Of a DNA stretch of 64,000 nucleotides, positions 35,098 to 48,900 are shown piece after piece (positions within the stretch are counted from its first letter, which is position 1; each line of letters begins with the position of its first letter). The stretch is from the NCBI GenBank assembly GCA_002914845.1, contig JXTC01000076.1, forward strand, positions 1 through 64,000. Direction: 5' to 3'. Both the position numbers and the translations under genes were made by a program. This DNA comes from Trema orientale (Eukaryota; Streptophyta; Magnoliopsida; Rosales; Cannabaceae). Under the pieces are notes generated by a model. It ran no database searches. It saw nothing but the letters and a program-made list of their open reading frames with translations, and was not told the origin of the DNA.

Positions 35098-37860
35098 CTA
35101 CACTTTGGCCAGATTTTCCATTTTTTTTTCTTTTTAGTTAATTCAACTAATTTTGTTATATTTGAAATAATATTTATCTAGGTTATATAGTTTACTATTT
35201 TTTAGCTATTATCCTCGTCCTCGTGTGGATTTGGCTGAATGGATTTTAGAGTATATTTGGTAGGTGGAAGAACTAGAAATAAGGAGAGGGTGATGAGATT
35301 ATTGAATACATATGAGATATCATGGTCGTTTGGTAGGAGAGATTTTAAGAGCGAAAGAATTAGACAAAGAATTTCAAATTCTCAATTTGAAACAACTTTT
35401 AATATTTCCAAAATTAGTGAGATTTTAGGAAGGAGATGTCGACTCAAGTGGTATAGTAGTTATTTTAAGGGTTAATGGCACCATTGGTCCTCAATCATAC
35501 CATTTTGATATATTAGTCCTCAATTTTTTTTAGGGTATTCAAGTACCTAACATTTTTCTTTTTAATATAATTAGTCCTTTTGGCATATTTCATTTAAGAT
35601 TTCATTAGAATTTATTTGAATGCGAGAAATTTTGCTTTATTGATCCTTATTATTTCAAGTGTTTAGCAATTTGGTCCCTAGTTTTTTTTCCTTTTGATAT
35701 TCATATCTCTGTTTAATAATATTGCATTCACGAATCTTTTTGAAAATTATAATTAAAAGGTAGATATAAAACAAATAGTTCATTTAGAATTCAAATTAAC
35801 AAAACAAAAAGAATTATACTAACAAACTCTACTTTATGTCAAACTATTATAACTCTTATAAACAAAACATAATTATCTTATTATTTTGAGTAATGTTAGG
35901 GACACACATAAATGATATACAAAATTTACACAATTGACGTGACATGTATATTACTATCCATGTATATGGTGTGGTCATACTATGAAAAAAAAATATGGGT
36001 GGTTAAAATACATGTCATGTCAGTGTGATTTGTGCGTGTCTCTAGCATCTATTACTTTTAAAACTAAAACATTTCACATACACCCTAATATATTAGTCAA
36101 ATTTGAATGAAAATTTACTATTTTCATTTAATTATGAATGATTATTCTAAAAAAATTAATTAACTATTTTTAGCAATTAACTTCGAAAGTTTTATAGATT
36201 CTCTTATTTTTTTTATTTAATTCTAACAAAATAACTAGTTGTTTACATATAATATAATAAGTAATATATTTAAGCCTGGAGATTTTACAAATTTTTTTGC
36301 CAAGCAATTTCACTATTATTATTTTTATTTTAGGAGGTATCACTATAATTTTAACAAGAATTAATGCAAAAAATATTATTGATTAGAGATATGAATGCTT
36401 AAAAAAAGACAAAGGAATATGAATATGTTTATTTTTCCTTTTTATATTTAATTTATTCAAATTTTAAAAGAATATGAATTATTATTTTTTTCTTATTTTA
36501 ATCTAACAAAAAATAAAGGGATAATATAATCTCTATTAAATAATAATGCTTAATAAAATTTAAAATATTAAAGTATAGAACAACAATGAAATTAGGCCCG
36601 TATAGGCCCATATTCTGTCTGCACAGGCACAACAAACTTAAGTCCGCGTAAAATGTGGAAATATGGGTTGGAGATGTGGGCTATGTGGGGCTCCTTGATA
36701 GGATTAAGGGCTAACCCGATCTACATTTTATGCGTGCCGAGCTTAGTCCCAGTACAAAGTCCGTGTAAACTTATCAAATATGAGCCGAGTCGGTTCGACA
36801 TCTCTACTCTCAATTTTACCAAACAATCCTCTTCTACTAAATACAATTAGAGAAGAATATTCTCCTTCCTCTATCACTTTTCTTCCCTAGGTAATATAGA
36901 TCCCTTCTTTCTTTTATCCCTCTCTCCTACCAAATATAGCCTAACTATCATATATAAGTTATGTGTAGTTCAATTAGGTAATAGCTAGATATATCAATCC
37001 TTATATTGTTTGTAAAAATTGAGCAAAATTTGTGAACTTATATTCTCTACATACTACTTAGTTGAGTAGGTCTCCGTCAGCGTCTAATTTGAATAAAGAA
37101 AAAGAGAGAAAGTATTATCAAACTAGCACTTAATTGCTGAAAATAAACAATTTCGTACCTCATGGTAATTTTATTTGTTCCCATGTTGTTTCTAATATTC
37201 ACTTAAATGGTTTAATAAGTGACTTTGTTTGATCTCTAACATCATAATGTTTGCATTTTGATGTCGAATAAAATAAATTATTTAAAGCTTGTAATTGAGA
37301 AAAGTTAAGAAAATAAATGAAATAATTTGCAAAAAGAAAAAAGAAAAAAAGAGGAGAGAGAAAAAATGACAAAAACGACGATACGAAATAATTAAAGAAT
37401 ATGTGAGAAATATGAAAAGAGAGAGAAAAAAAAGTTTACAAAAACAAGAGAGTACAGCTCGTTTATCAAATTATCACGATGGTTCATTACCTATTTTACC
37501 CCCACATCTGGAGTGAAATTTTAAGGGTGACAATATGCGACATGTAATTGACAATATGACTCAAAGTATTAAGTTGAGTTAACAAGAAATTGACCCGATT
37601 ATCTGACTAATTATCTTTTTAAAAAATGAAATAGTTATTTCATAAAAAAACAATTTTGGTAATGAGCCAATTTAGAGAAACTAATAATTAATTAATCGAG
37701 TGAACTAAGAATTATAGATATGTGATAATGTGAGTGACGTTTTGAGTAATTAAGTAAAAAAAAAAAAAAAAAAGGTAAACAAAAGTATTAATTTGAAGCC
37801 GAGACTGCGAGACAGGACACGGGGTAAATTGCAGAATTTTTAAGGACTGGGAGGATAAAA
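35098..37860. other. AT-rich intergenic DNA with two DNA-element remnants
   Basis: No gene. It holds a stem-loop element at 35888-36056 and a pair of facing repeats (near 35240 and 36950) described separately. A TTGGTCCTCAATCATA / TTAGTCCTCAATTTT stretch at 35484-35530 is of a kind seen in many dispersed plant repeats. 36590-36800 is richer in GC and unassigned. Confidence 0.55.
35888..36056. mobile_element. short inverted-repeat element (MITE-like)
   Basis: The left end GAGTAATGTTAGGGACACAC pairs with the right end, which on the minus strand reads GTAATAGATGCTAGAGACAC. The GAGTAATG start resembles MITE family B, but the interior differs. No target duplication was found. Confidence 0.5.
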
Positions 37861-38059
37861 TCGTCAATCAGCCCAATTGTGTTCATTGTATTCCTCGTTG
37901 AAGATCTCTCTCCACGTTCGATCTGACCCAACCCGACCGATCGATAAGAAACGAAGAAGAAGAAGAAGAAAACACAGAGCCAAACTCTGCAACTCTCTCT
38001 CTCTCTCTGCTTTCTCGCTCTTTCGCTCGCTATCTAGCTCAGTTAATTCGCAGAAAGAG
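37860..38059 (+). other. probable 5' untranslated exon of SEC10
   Basis: A region with a CT-rich stretch (about 37992-38040) ends at AAAGAG followed by GTTCG at 38060, a good splice donor. The next plausible acceptor is the AG at 39101-39102, immediately before the SEC10 start codon. This gives a leader intron of about 1.04 kb. The transcription start is not fixed. The two overlapping frames here on opposite strands are chance products of the low-complexity sequence. Confidence 0.55.
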
Positions 38060-38488
38060 GTTCGATTTCCATTTATGCCCTTCTCCATTGTTGTTCCCCC
38101 AAGATCGGTTTCGCCGCTTTTTTAGTTTTTGTCTCTTTGGTATTTGCTTGGTATTATTGTTGAATTTTGATTAGGGTTTGAGAAGATTTGGATGGAGTAC
38201 AATTTGTAATTTATTGAGTTTTAGGGGGATTGAATTGGAATAGTTAGTCCGTCGTGGTGAGAATTGGAGCTATGATTTTAGTGAACAATGGAATAGAACC
38301 AATCAATTTTGTTTGTTTTTTTTTTTTTTTTTAAATAGAGGAAAGTAATGCAAAATTGAAAATTGAGTCATTAACTCAACTGAGCTAGTTAATACTATCC
38401 CAACTTCTGTATTTGTTTGTATCTATATTTCGTTAATTTTCATTATGTTATATATGTATGTGTGTCTATATTTCGTTAATTTGCATTA

Positions 38489-38520
<32 letters not shown>

Positions 38521-39102
38521 TGGATTTACGTTTAATTTGCAGAAAAAAATCATATTTTTTCTTATGAAATTAATGAACTTTTTACTCTTAAATTAATGAC
38601 CTTTTTTTTATTATAAAAAAAAAAAAAAACCACTGTCTTTACATTTTGTCTATGAATTTTGGTTTTGGGTTTCATTTTCTTAGTTTAGAATGAAATCTTA
38701 AGGTGTTGGTATTAGATATTTTGCAAACTCCTGGGTGACAACAATGGCTCTTAAGTTATTTATTCAGAGGACCTATTAATGTAAATGTAATTAGTTCGTC
38801 TTTGATGAAATTTAAACATTTGAATGGAAAATCTTATCATATGGGAATAGAAAACATGCCTAGGTTATATTTTTCTTGTAGATGCAACTTCATTTCTGTT
38901 TTCTGCTCAGAACAGTTGATTTTGAGTTGAATGTCATTTATGTCGCTCGTAACAGTATGAGGGTTAAAGGGTGGATGTGGTCATATAATTCTGGAACTCC
39001 AACTGTGGTTTTGTTCTGCCTTTTCTTTTTACCCCCTTTGGAATACATGTTTTTCTTTGTAGTAAAATTTCTTGTTTGTCTTTTTTTGTTGTTGTGAATT
39101 AG

Positions 39103-42100
39103 ATGAAAGAGAGTAGAGAAGGATTTAAGAGTGATAGACTCACAAAATCTTCGTCAGTCAGCTCTCTTCCACTCATTTTGGACATAGAGGACTTTAAGGT
39201 AATTAGACTTAAAAGTATATTATGTGCATTTTGATCTATGTCTATGTTTTGGACGTTATTAAAAGATTACATGTCAAATAATTGAACGCCAAGATCAAAT
39301 TTTTTATAAACTGTAGGGGGACTTTTCTTTCGATGCATTGTTTGGGAACTTGGTGAATGAGCTACTCCCTTCTTTCCAAGAAGAAGAAACAGATCCATCT
39401 GAAGGACATGGCAGCATCAGTGGGAGTGATAGTTTGCCAAATGGTCATGCACGAATGCCAGCAGATGCAGCAAAATCAGCACAAGGACTCTCTGGCCCTC
39501 TATTTCCTGAAGTAGATAAACTCTTATCTTTGTTCAAAGATTCTTGTAAAGAGTTGGTTGATCTTCGGAAACAGGTATCGCTTTGGGACTGCACAAAGTG
39601 GTGGATTTAGAAAGTTGTGATTGTATCTCGCTGAAATTTATATGTTTTGTTTTCGAAGATTGATGGACGACTTTACAATCTTAAGAATGAGGTCTCTTCA
39701 CAAGATTCTAAGCACCGCAAAACACTCACTGAGGTTAGTTAAAGGGCATTTTACTTTTGACTCTACTTAGAGAATATCTGAACAAAACAATGCCAATAAG
39801 AAGAAGCAGTAATTATTTGAAATGGAGTTTGTACATTTTGGATTCACATGGCCAATTTTATCAATTATTTTAGCGTTTGGTGTGGTTTGTAGGGGTGGGG
39901 TGGTCTTTTTGTTTTTGTTTTAATGGTTGGCTATTTAATTTCAAAATCATTACTCAACTGGGTCTTATGATAAGATTCTAAGTATCGCGATTGAAGTTTC
40001 TTCTTTCAGTTTGTTAGAACTGCTTTGATACATATATATTTCATGACATGGATTTTGACAGTTGGATAGCATGGGCATGAAAATTGAAAAAGTACTTTAA
40101 ATAGTCATGTATCAGATGCCTCTTTTCTGATACTCAGTCACAAACTTGATCACTCTAATCTAAGCATATACATTATTTATTAGCTGGAAAAAGGTGTAGA
40201 TGGCTTGTTCGATAGCTTTGCAAGGTTGGATTCACGTATTTCAAGTGTTGGACAGACAGCTGCTAAAATAGGAGATCATTTGCAGGTGAAAATTGTCTCA
40301 AGTTGATTCCTTTATCTACGTGTATACAGTGTATGCCTCGCAATGTTAGTTTCTTTTAATTTTGTGGAAATTTATGTTTCCATATCTGTGGATTTCTTGT
40401 CTCAGAGTGCAGATGCTCAGAGGGAAACTGCTAGTCAAACAATAGAATTGATAAAGGTACTTTCAATTGGTACTCAGTGGATGCACTTTATATTCCTTAT
40501 TATCATTGTCTTGGAATTCAATGCTGCAGTACTTGATGGAGTTTAACGGCAGTCCGGGCGACCTAATGGAGCTTTCACCCCTATTTTCTGATGATAGCCG
40601 TGTTGCTGAGGCTGCATCAATTGCACAAAAATTACGTAAGGCAGCACTATATTCTTATAAAGCTGTTGTGATATAATTTTTCTAGAGCTCTCTCTCTTGT
40701 TACACATTGATATTTAAGTATATTACATGATCAGTGCTCGTTTTGGACCTGTTGTCTCATATTACTTTTATGCATATGCTATTTTAATCGTTTAGCGCCC
40801 CCATTTATGCAACTGATCTCTCTCTCTCTATTTAAGTATATTACACAAATGATGCTCTTTTTGGACCTGTTGTCTCATATCACTTTTAGGCGTATGCTAT
40901 TTTAATCATTTAGCATCCCCATTTATGCAACTGACCGTGTGTGTATATTACACAATGGATGCTCTTCTTGACCTGTTGTCTCATATCACTTTAATGCATA
41001 TATCACTTTACTCATTTAGTGCCCCCATTTATTCAATGGAGACTTTGCAAAGTGTAACGTGAATGGAATGGTTATTATACTATTAGAGAATAATGTAGCT
41101 AGCAAACTTTAGCAAACGTTGGGATGGCGATAATGATAAGTGATGTTCTAAAGGAATATAAAAGGTTTATGTCAAGCAATAGGTCATGTCAACAATACTA
41201 TAGAATAATATTGATCGCTTTTGGTTTTTTCACGATGATGGATTCTAGGGTCTCATGGAGGGGTATTGTGATGTCAAACTGAAAAGGAGACCTTTCTCTT
41301 ATCTTTGTCTGCATTGGTGTGTATATATTTTCATAATTGCAGTTGTGAAGGTTAAAATCATATAATTCTCCACTATCTGGTATCTTTAGGGCTTTGGTGG
41401 CATGGGTTGGATGAAGCTGCGTTTTATTCTGTTACTCCTAATGTTGTTTCTTTATTGACTGGAAATTCAGCTTTAGTTTGTTTGAAAGAAGAAACAGAAG
41501 TTTTTGTGGCATTAAGCGGTGCTAGCTTAATTGTGGGTCATCTGTTGGAAAAGGAATGAGTCTTTGATGGTTGTGGAATTTCGTGGTGTTGGCTTTATTG
41601 AAGGTCGTGTGGATGGAAAGGAATGATGGTTTTTGATGGAATTCCTATGGACAAACAAGCTATATGGGAAATTAATATGCTGCTTCTTTGTGGGCTTCTA
41701 CTTCCAAGGAATTTTGGGATATTTCCTTGCTTTTTATTAGTCTTTTTTAGAAGAAACAGAGACTTTATTAGAACAACTTGAAGGAGTGTATACAGATACC
41801 GGGGGACATGAAGTCCACCACAAAACAAAAATTAAAAGAGAATTAAAAACAAAAATTAAAAGAGAATTAAATTAATCTGAGTTGTAGGAATGTGTTTTAG
41901 GAATATTTTTTTTAGCTTGTTTGGGGTTATGGTGTTATTGTTTGTTCTTTGTCCATTTAAGGACTTCTCTTTCTTTTGTTCTTTCTTTTCTCTTTTCAAT
42001 AAAAGGTTATGTTTCACATAAAAGAAAAACTAATTCTGTATTGATCGCTTTCAAACATGTGTTTTCATGATATTTTTTGCTATTCAGTGGAATATGAACA

Positions 42101-42962
42101 ACTATTAGCTTATGTGAGGTTTTTGTTGGTCTAGGGTCATTTGCCGAGGAAGATATTGGAAGACAAGGCATAACTGTACCATCAGTTGCAGGCAATGCAA
42201 CAGCTAGCAGAGGATTGGAAGTTGCGGTTGCTAATCTTCAGGACTACTGCAATGGTACTATTACCCTTTGGAACACTTTACTCATACTGAATTTTTAGAT
42301 TTTCCTTACAATAATCCACTCACATCATTCTAAAACTGAAGAGTTATGTAAGAGACATTGCTTAAAAAAAAAAGGAAAAAAAAAAAAGAAAGATTGCAAA
42401 CAGAGGAGAATAAATCCTAGATATACATATGCACGCTTACATAAATATGTAAACGTGCACATATTCATGTTTATTATTTGCTAATGGGGATGATGCAATA
42501 CAATGTGTATGCAAATAAGTATGTCAGTCTGATCATTCCCCGTTCTCTTTCAAAGTAAGAAGAAAACTTTTAGTCTACTTTATCTTGGGTAATTAGGAAT
42601 CCTGGAAATGAATATTTGGAGGGAAGAGCTTTCGGTGACTACAGCATATGTTTTGAGTTGGTTTATGTTTTTGTTTTTCATCTTTTGTGCAGAACTTGAG
42701 AACAGATTACTGGCTCGGTTTGATGCTGCATCACAGAGAAGAGAATTACCTACCATGGCAGAATGTGCTAAAATTTTATCTCAGGTAGCTAATTGTTTTT
42801 AGGCCACATAAATGATACTACCTTCAGAATTATCTCCTAACTCTGTGAAAAGTAGATCTTGATATGCTTGAGCTGGGTTTTGCTCTTCTTGGTGGCTTCC
42901 AGTAACTATAGTTTTTGTGCCTTTGTCCCAAATATTTAAGATTTTCCTTTTTGCTCATTATA

Positions 42963-42993
<31 letters not shown>

Positions 42994-45900
42994 TCCATAT
43001 ATATATATATACATTTATATAGGGCCATAATCCAGTAGGTATTTTTTTTTCCACTTATCTATAGGTATTTTTTTTAGCTGTTGGATCATTATCTAACGGC
43101 TACTATGATTTGAGTAGTTGGGAAAAAAAATAATAACAATAAATACACATTATTTAATGCTCTTTCTCTCTCTACCTTTTACCATAAAAAGACTTGTGTG
43201 ATGGAAAAAAAAAATACCTACTGGATTGGTGCCCATTTATATATATATATATATATTTTTTTTTTTTCCTGCTCCCAAACTTATCGTCAATTCTTTCCGT
43301 ACAGCCCTCTTCTCTGAAACCCTTCAGGTCATCTTTTAATGCTTCTATACTCCATAATCTTCTAATAACACTTAGCACTAAGGTCACTCCCCACCTCCAG
43401 ACATATATGGAAGAATTTCTGAAACGCTCTCTCTTTCTATGGAGCAGTGGGAGGGGACAGGATAAGTCATATTTTGATGATAGTAACCAGGTGCATCAGC
43501 ATTGAACTTAGCACCTTGTAAACGTCCATTTCAAGGATAAGTCAGAGATTGCTATGAACTATATTTATACCATTTGTGGAATCTCTTCCCCTCGTATCTT
43601 CTGACCTGTTCAATTTTCTGTGCAGTTTAACAGGGGTACCAGTGCCATGCAACATTACGTGGCGACTCGTCCAATGTTTATTGACGTAGAAGTCATGAAT
43701 GCAGATACAAGATTGGTTCTTGGTGATCATAGTTCACAGGCCACTCCTAGCAATGTTGCTCGTGGTCTTGCGTCCTTGTACAAAGAAATCACAGGTCTTG
43801 AGAATCTTTTTAATCTTCATGCAAGGGGTTGAAAATTCTTCATATATAAGTATATATGTCCTAACAATTTTGTTTATCTTGCAGATATTGTACGTAAAGA
43901 GGCAGCTACAATTATGGCTGTTTTCCCGTCTCCTAATGAAGTCATGTCAATTTTAGTTCAGGTAAAGCCTGGAAATTTGCTCTTATTAGCATGGCTTTCA
44001 AATTACTGCACTATTGGTTGACACCTCCATGATTATAACTAGATTATAATGTTTCATGCAGCGAGTTTTGGAACAGAGAGTGACAGCCCTTCTGGACAAA
44101 CTATTAGTGAAGCCCTCTCTTGTAAACCTACCTCCTATGGAAGAAGGTGGACTTCTTTTGGTGAGTGCAATTTGCAAGTCTGTCTGTTTCTACTATTCTT
44201 TCTTTTAACACTAAAATTTATTTCAAAATGACGAGGTATTCTTGATCTGATTGGTGTTTTACTCGAGTCTTCAGTATCTAAGAATGCTAGCAGTGGCTTA
44301 CGAAAAGACTCAAGAACTTGCTAGAGATCTACGTGCTGTGGGATGTGGCGACTTGGATGTTGAGGGTAATGAATCAAGTTTAGAAATTCTTTATTCTTTT
44401 AGTGGATTTATTTTTGGATGTTTTTGTGAAACAAAAGACACTTTCTTAGGTATTGGATGCTATTCTGATAACAAATGAAGGATAATCACATTAGACAACT
44501 TTCTTAGGTGTTGGCATTACTAGAGGGCACGTTCAGTAGACGAGATTAGTGGCAAAGTCTGAGAAGCCATGTTTTCTTGATATTTATTGGGGTATTAAAT
44601 GAGTATGGCCGGTACCAAGGAACTTCTGCAATTATTTTGGTTAGTTATTGCTGTGGGATTTTTACCAGGTGGTTGAAAACTGGGATATTGTGATATATCT
44701 GCCATCCAACTTGGGTTTTTGTTTGCAGTAAAAGGATGAATAGATATTGTCATTTTGTGCCAGAATATATATGAGTCGTTTTTTATTTATTTTTGTTTAT
44801 ACATGCTATACCCACTTACATGATGGGAATATTATTATTATTATTATTTTTAAGTCGTGAACATCAAAGAGTTTGCATGGGTAATACTCATGTTTGCCTT
44901 ACTGAATTTTTTTAATGTTTTTCTACGTGACTGTAATTTTTATGGGATCTTAATAAAAACTGTCTGATGTTTCAGGCCTCACAGAATCCCTGTTTTCTGC
45001 TCACAAGGACGAATATCCTGAACATGAGCAGGCCTCTCTTAGACAACTTTATCAAGCGAAGGTTTGTTCAAATGCCTGATGGAGGCTCCTGTGATGTAGC
45101 TCTATTTGAAATAATGCATAATATGTGATTGTGTTTTGTAGATGGCAGAACTGCGTGCTGAAAGCCAGCAGATTTCTGAATCAACTGGAACAATTGGGCG
45201 TTCAAAAGGAGCTTCAACAGCATCTTCCCACCAGCAAATATCTGTTACTGTTGTGACAGAGTTTGTGCGTTGGAATGAAGAAGCAATTGCCAGATGCAGT
45301 TTGTTTTCAACTCAAGTAATATTTGTTTCTTCAACATTAGATGTTACCACTGAGATTATAACATTTATTTATGATATAACTTCTTTCTATACCTTTACCA
45401 TTTTGGATATACAATAAAAGTTGCAGTTTGCCCCTAAAGCTTGTTTTGGACATCCTCAATTTTACTTGTGACATGAGAGAACTAAAAGTCAGTCGATCTT
45501 ACATCAATTTGGTTGGAAAAATGGTGTGAATTTTAAGGTTTCTGATTTGAAAGGAGGTTTGTGGGTTATGGATGGCAAGAGATTAAAGATGATATGTGTA
45601 CTACAGGGGTTTGTGGTCTGTAGTAGTGATGGAGCTTGCAGTTGGAGGATGGTTTTTGAGCTACAAATATCCTTTGAAAATTCCAAAGGCTTACATTAGT
45701 GGTTAATGGAGGGAAAATTTAAATTTAAAAAGAGTTTGTGGTTATAGGAATTGTGATGTAAATTAGAATAGTGAGGGTTTTATAAATCGATGAAAGGAGG
45801 CTTGAATACTTATCCTAAAAATAGCTCTTTTGTTCCTTCTGTTTTAGGAGGAAACTATTGTTGGATTGCGTTGGGCTTGTGGGATGGGATTTTTACGCTA

Positions 45901-48900
45901 GTATGGGCCTTGAATCACGTATTGTGATGACAGGGAGTTGACCGTAGGGTGAAGAAAATGAAAGGCAAATAGAAGAGATGGAAAAAGACTTTCTAATCTC
46001 TCCAAGGCTCCTACTCCTAGGTGCCTCACCTGATAGAGAATTTGAGGCTTCTTGCCATTATAAGATAAAGGCTAATTTAACATGACAAACAAAAAGATAA
46101 AATTCATTTTAGTTTGGGTTGTGAAAGTCTGTTTCTATAATGTGGAATCTTGAATATCAGCCCCTGAATTGGAGTATGAATTTTCAGTGAAGACTTATGT
46201 TATACTTTGTGTGTTCTTTTACAGCCTGCTACCCTTGCAACCAACGTCAAAGCAGTGTTTACTTGTCTGCTAGACCAAGTAAGTTGGTCAATTAAATTGA
46301 TAGATTCACCAAGTGCTTTGTATAACACTAGCCCTCAATTCTCCCTCTCCCATTCCCGTCTCTTGTTTTCCAGGTCAGTCAATATATAACTGAGGGGCTT
46401 GAACGGGCTAGAGACAGTCTGACCGAAGCTGCAGCTTTGAGGGAAAGATATGTGCTGGGCACTAGTGTTAGTAGAAGGGTGGCTGCTGCCGCTGCATCTG
46501 CTGTAATGACCTGATCTCGTACTTTTACATGTATTTTAAATTATGTGTACCATTTATCTTTATGATGTGCATTTGTTTGAAGCAAATTCATAGTCTACCC
46601 AGAATTGGCTGACGTAAGATTATTGTACGGTTGGTGTGTAGGCTGAAGCTGCTGCTGCTGCTGGGGAAAGCAGCTTCAGATCTTTCATGGTTGCTGTGCA
46701 ACGTTGTGGCAGCAGTGTGGCAATAGTTCAGCAAGTATGTCGGGCTGCATCTAATTATGTTGAATTTGGCTCAAAATATGGGTGGCCTGACATTTTGAGA
46801 GATTAATTTGATCTGATCTGAACTTTCTCAACAGTACTTTGCCAATTCTATATCTCGGCTTCTACTACCTGTGGATGGTGCACATGCTGCTTCATGTGAA
46901 GAAATGGCAACAGCCATGTCCAGTGCGGAAGGTGCTGCCTATAAAGGGCTTCAACAATGCATCGAAACTGTCATGGCTGAGGTTAGTATTACCCCTTGGA
47001 CCCGCCATTTTGATTTATATAGGAATTACCTGGCCTATGCCCTTTCTGATTCCACCTCCTAATCATCCAAAAAAAAATTAAAATGGTTTTTTAGTTTGTT
47101 GACTGCTGCTCTATGCACAGAGTTTCTGTGTTTCTTCCTCAAATCACATATTTTTCCCTTGTGAAACCCTGTCAGGTGGAACGATTACTTTCAGCTGAAC
47201 AAAAGTCAACGGATTATTGGTCACCTGATGATGGAATTGCTCCTGATCATCGGCCTACAAATGCATGCACAAGGTACAGTCAAGGAGTTCTATCCTTTTG
47301 TTTTGGAAACTGCATGGATAGTGACCAAAAATCAGAAATTGGCTCATTTCTTGATTTCCGTAAACTGGAAAAAATATGCCATCCTCTTTCTCTTTTACTT
47401 ATCATTAACTCGGTGCTTTCTCAAATGCTCGAATAATATTTTGAGTTAATGCCAAAATTTTCACTTGTTGGATAGTTGGACGATTGAGTGCCGTGATGGT
47501 TAGTGCTAATGTAACTAACATATGAGTATTTTTTTTCTGCTAAGTAATAATATATGGATGTATTTCTGAATCTTTAATTAAAAATAATAATAATAAAAAA
47601 TTAAGAGCTTCAATGAAGAATGAACTCTCGGATTCTATTTATTGGCTTATTGTTCCAGTGCATTCTAAAACATTTTAAGGAAAAAAAAGTGAAAAGAGAA
47701 GGGGAAAAACAAAAAAGAAGCTTCTTTCATTTATAGCTCCAAAACGTTACAGTGAGCAAAATAACCAATATGATTTTGTATGTTTTTGGACATCAAATAA
47801 TGTGCTCTCTTCTCTTGGCTAGAGTGGTAGCTTATCTTTCCCGTGTACTAGAATCTGCATTCACAGCGCTTGAAGGCCTCAACAAACAAGCATTCCTTAC
47901 TGAACTGGTGGGTTTTTATTTACTTTCTCTCTTGACCCTTGTTTCTGCGACTCTTTTTATCAAGGGAACGTGACTCATTGTTTGATTTTTCTGGTTGTGG
48001 TTAGTTGTATTGGTCATGTTGTGCATCTGATAGATAACTTCTTTGGTATGCATGGTTGTATGCAACGAAGCATTCATAGATTTAGAATTTGATAACATGT
48101 GATCTTTTGTTTAAGTTTATAAACCTCGAACACTGCCTGTAGAATGCTTTCAAATATTTCACTCTAAGCACTACATATTTAATGATCTTCTCAGCAAATC
48201 TTCAATTAAGTGTATATGTTACACCATTCATTTTCTCAAATTTATTTTATTTGTCTTTTTTGGTAGGAGTCAGGGATTTGATTGATTTCTGTTGAATTGG
48301 AGTATCTTTCACATTTGAACTAAATTTTCTGTGCAATTGCTGTTTCAGGGAAATCGCTTGCATAAAGGGCTGCTTAATCATTGGCAGAAGTTCACTTTTA
48401 ATCCCAGGTAACAGATGTGTCAAATTTTCTGGTAATTTTGTTGAAAGAGATATGTTAATTAAGTCATTGCTTTGATCATGCTTATAGATTTGAGTTCCTT
48501 GAAATTCAAGAAATATCTTCCGGAACATTTATGGTCTTTAATCTGATAATTTGGAAACTTTGCTGGTATCTTACTGTTTTTGGTATTGGAGGTCCACTAG
48601 ACTTGGTCTATCGAATCCAACATTTTCTTTTTTTCTTCTTGGAAAATAGAAGTATTTTTTATGGTGTGTTTGTGTTTTCCACCCACCTCTTTTCCATTTT
48701 TTTCACCCAAGTTTTTTATATCCGTCTATGGAGCCTAAGTTGTCTGGCTATTTCTTATTGGTCTGATTAATATACTTGACTGTGTTTCGATTTTCAAGTG
48801 GAGGACTGCGGTTGAAGCGTGACATAACAGAGTATGGAGAATTTGTACGTAGTTTCAATGCTCCTTCCGTTGATGAAAAGTTTGAGTTGCTGGGCATGTA

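Larger units (their letters stand above)
40636..42134 (+). other. SEC10 intron 6: minisatellite plus LINE-like fragment
   Basis: This 1.5-kb intron is one of the longest in the gene and holds a three-copy tandem repeat (40711-41040) and a short LINE C-terminal-like fragment (about 41585-41780). The flanking splice sites (AC|GTAAGG and TCTAG|GG) are intact, so the insertions appear tolerated. Confidence 0.75.
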
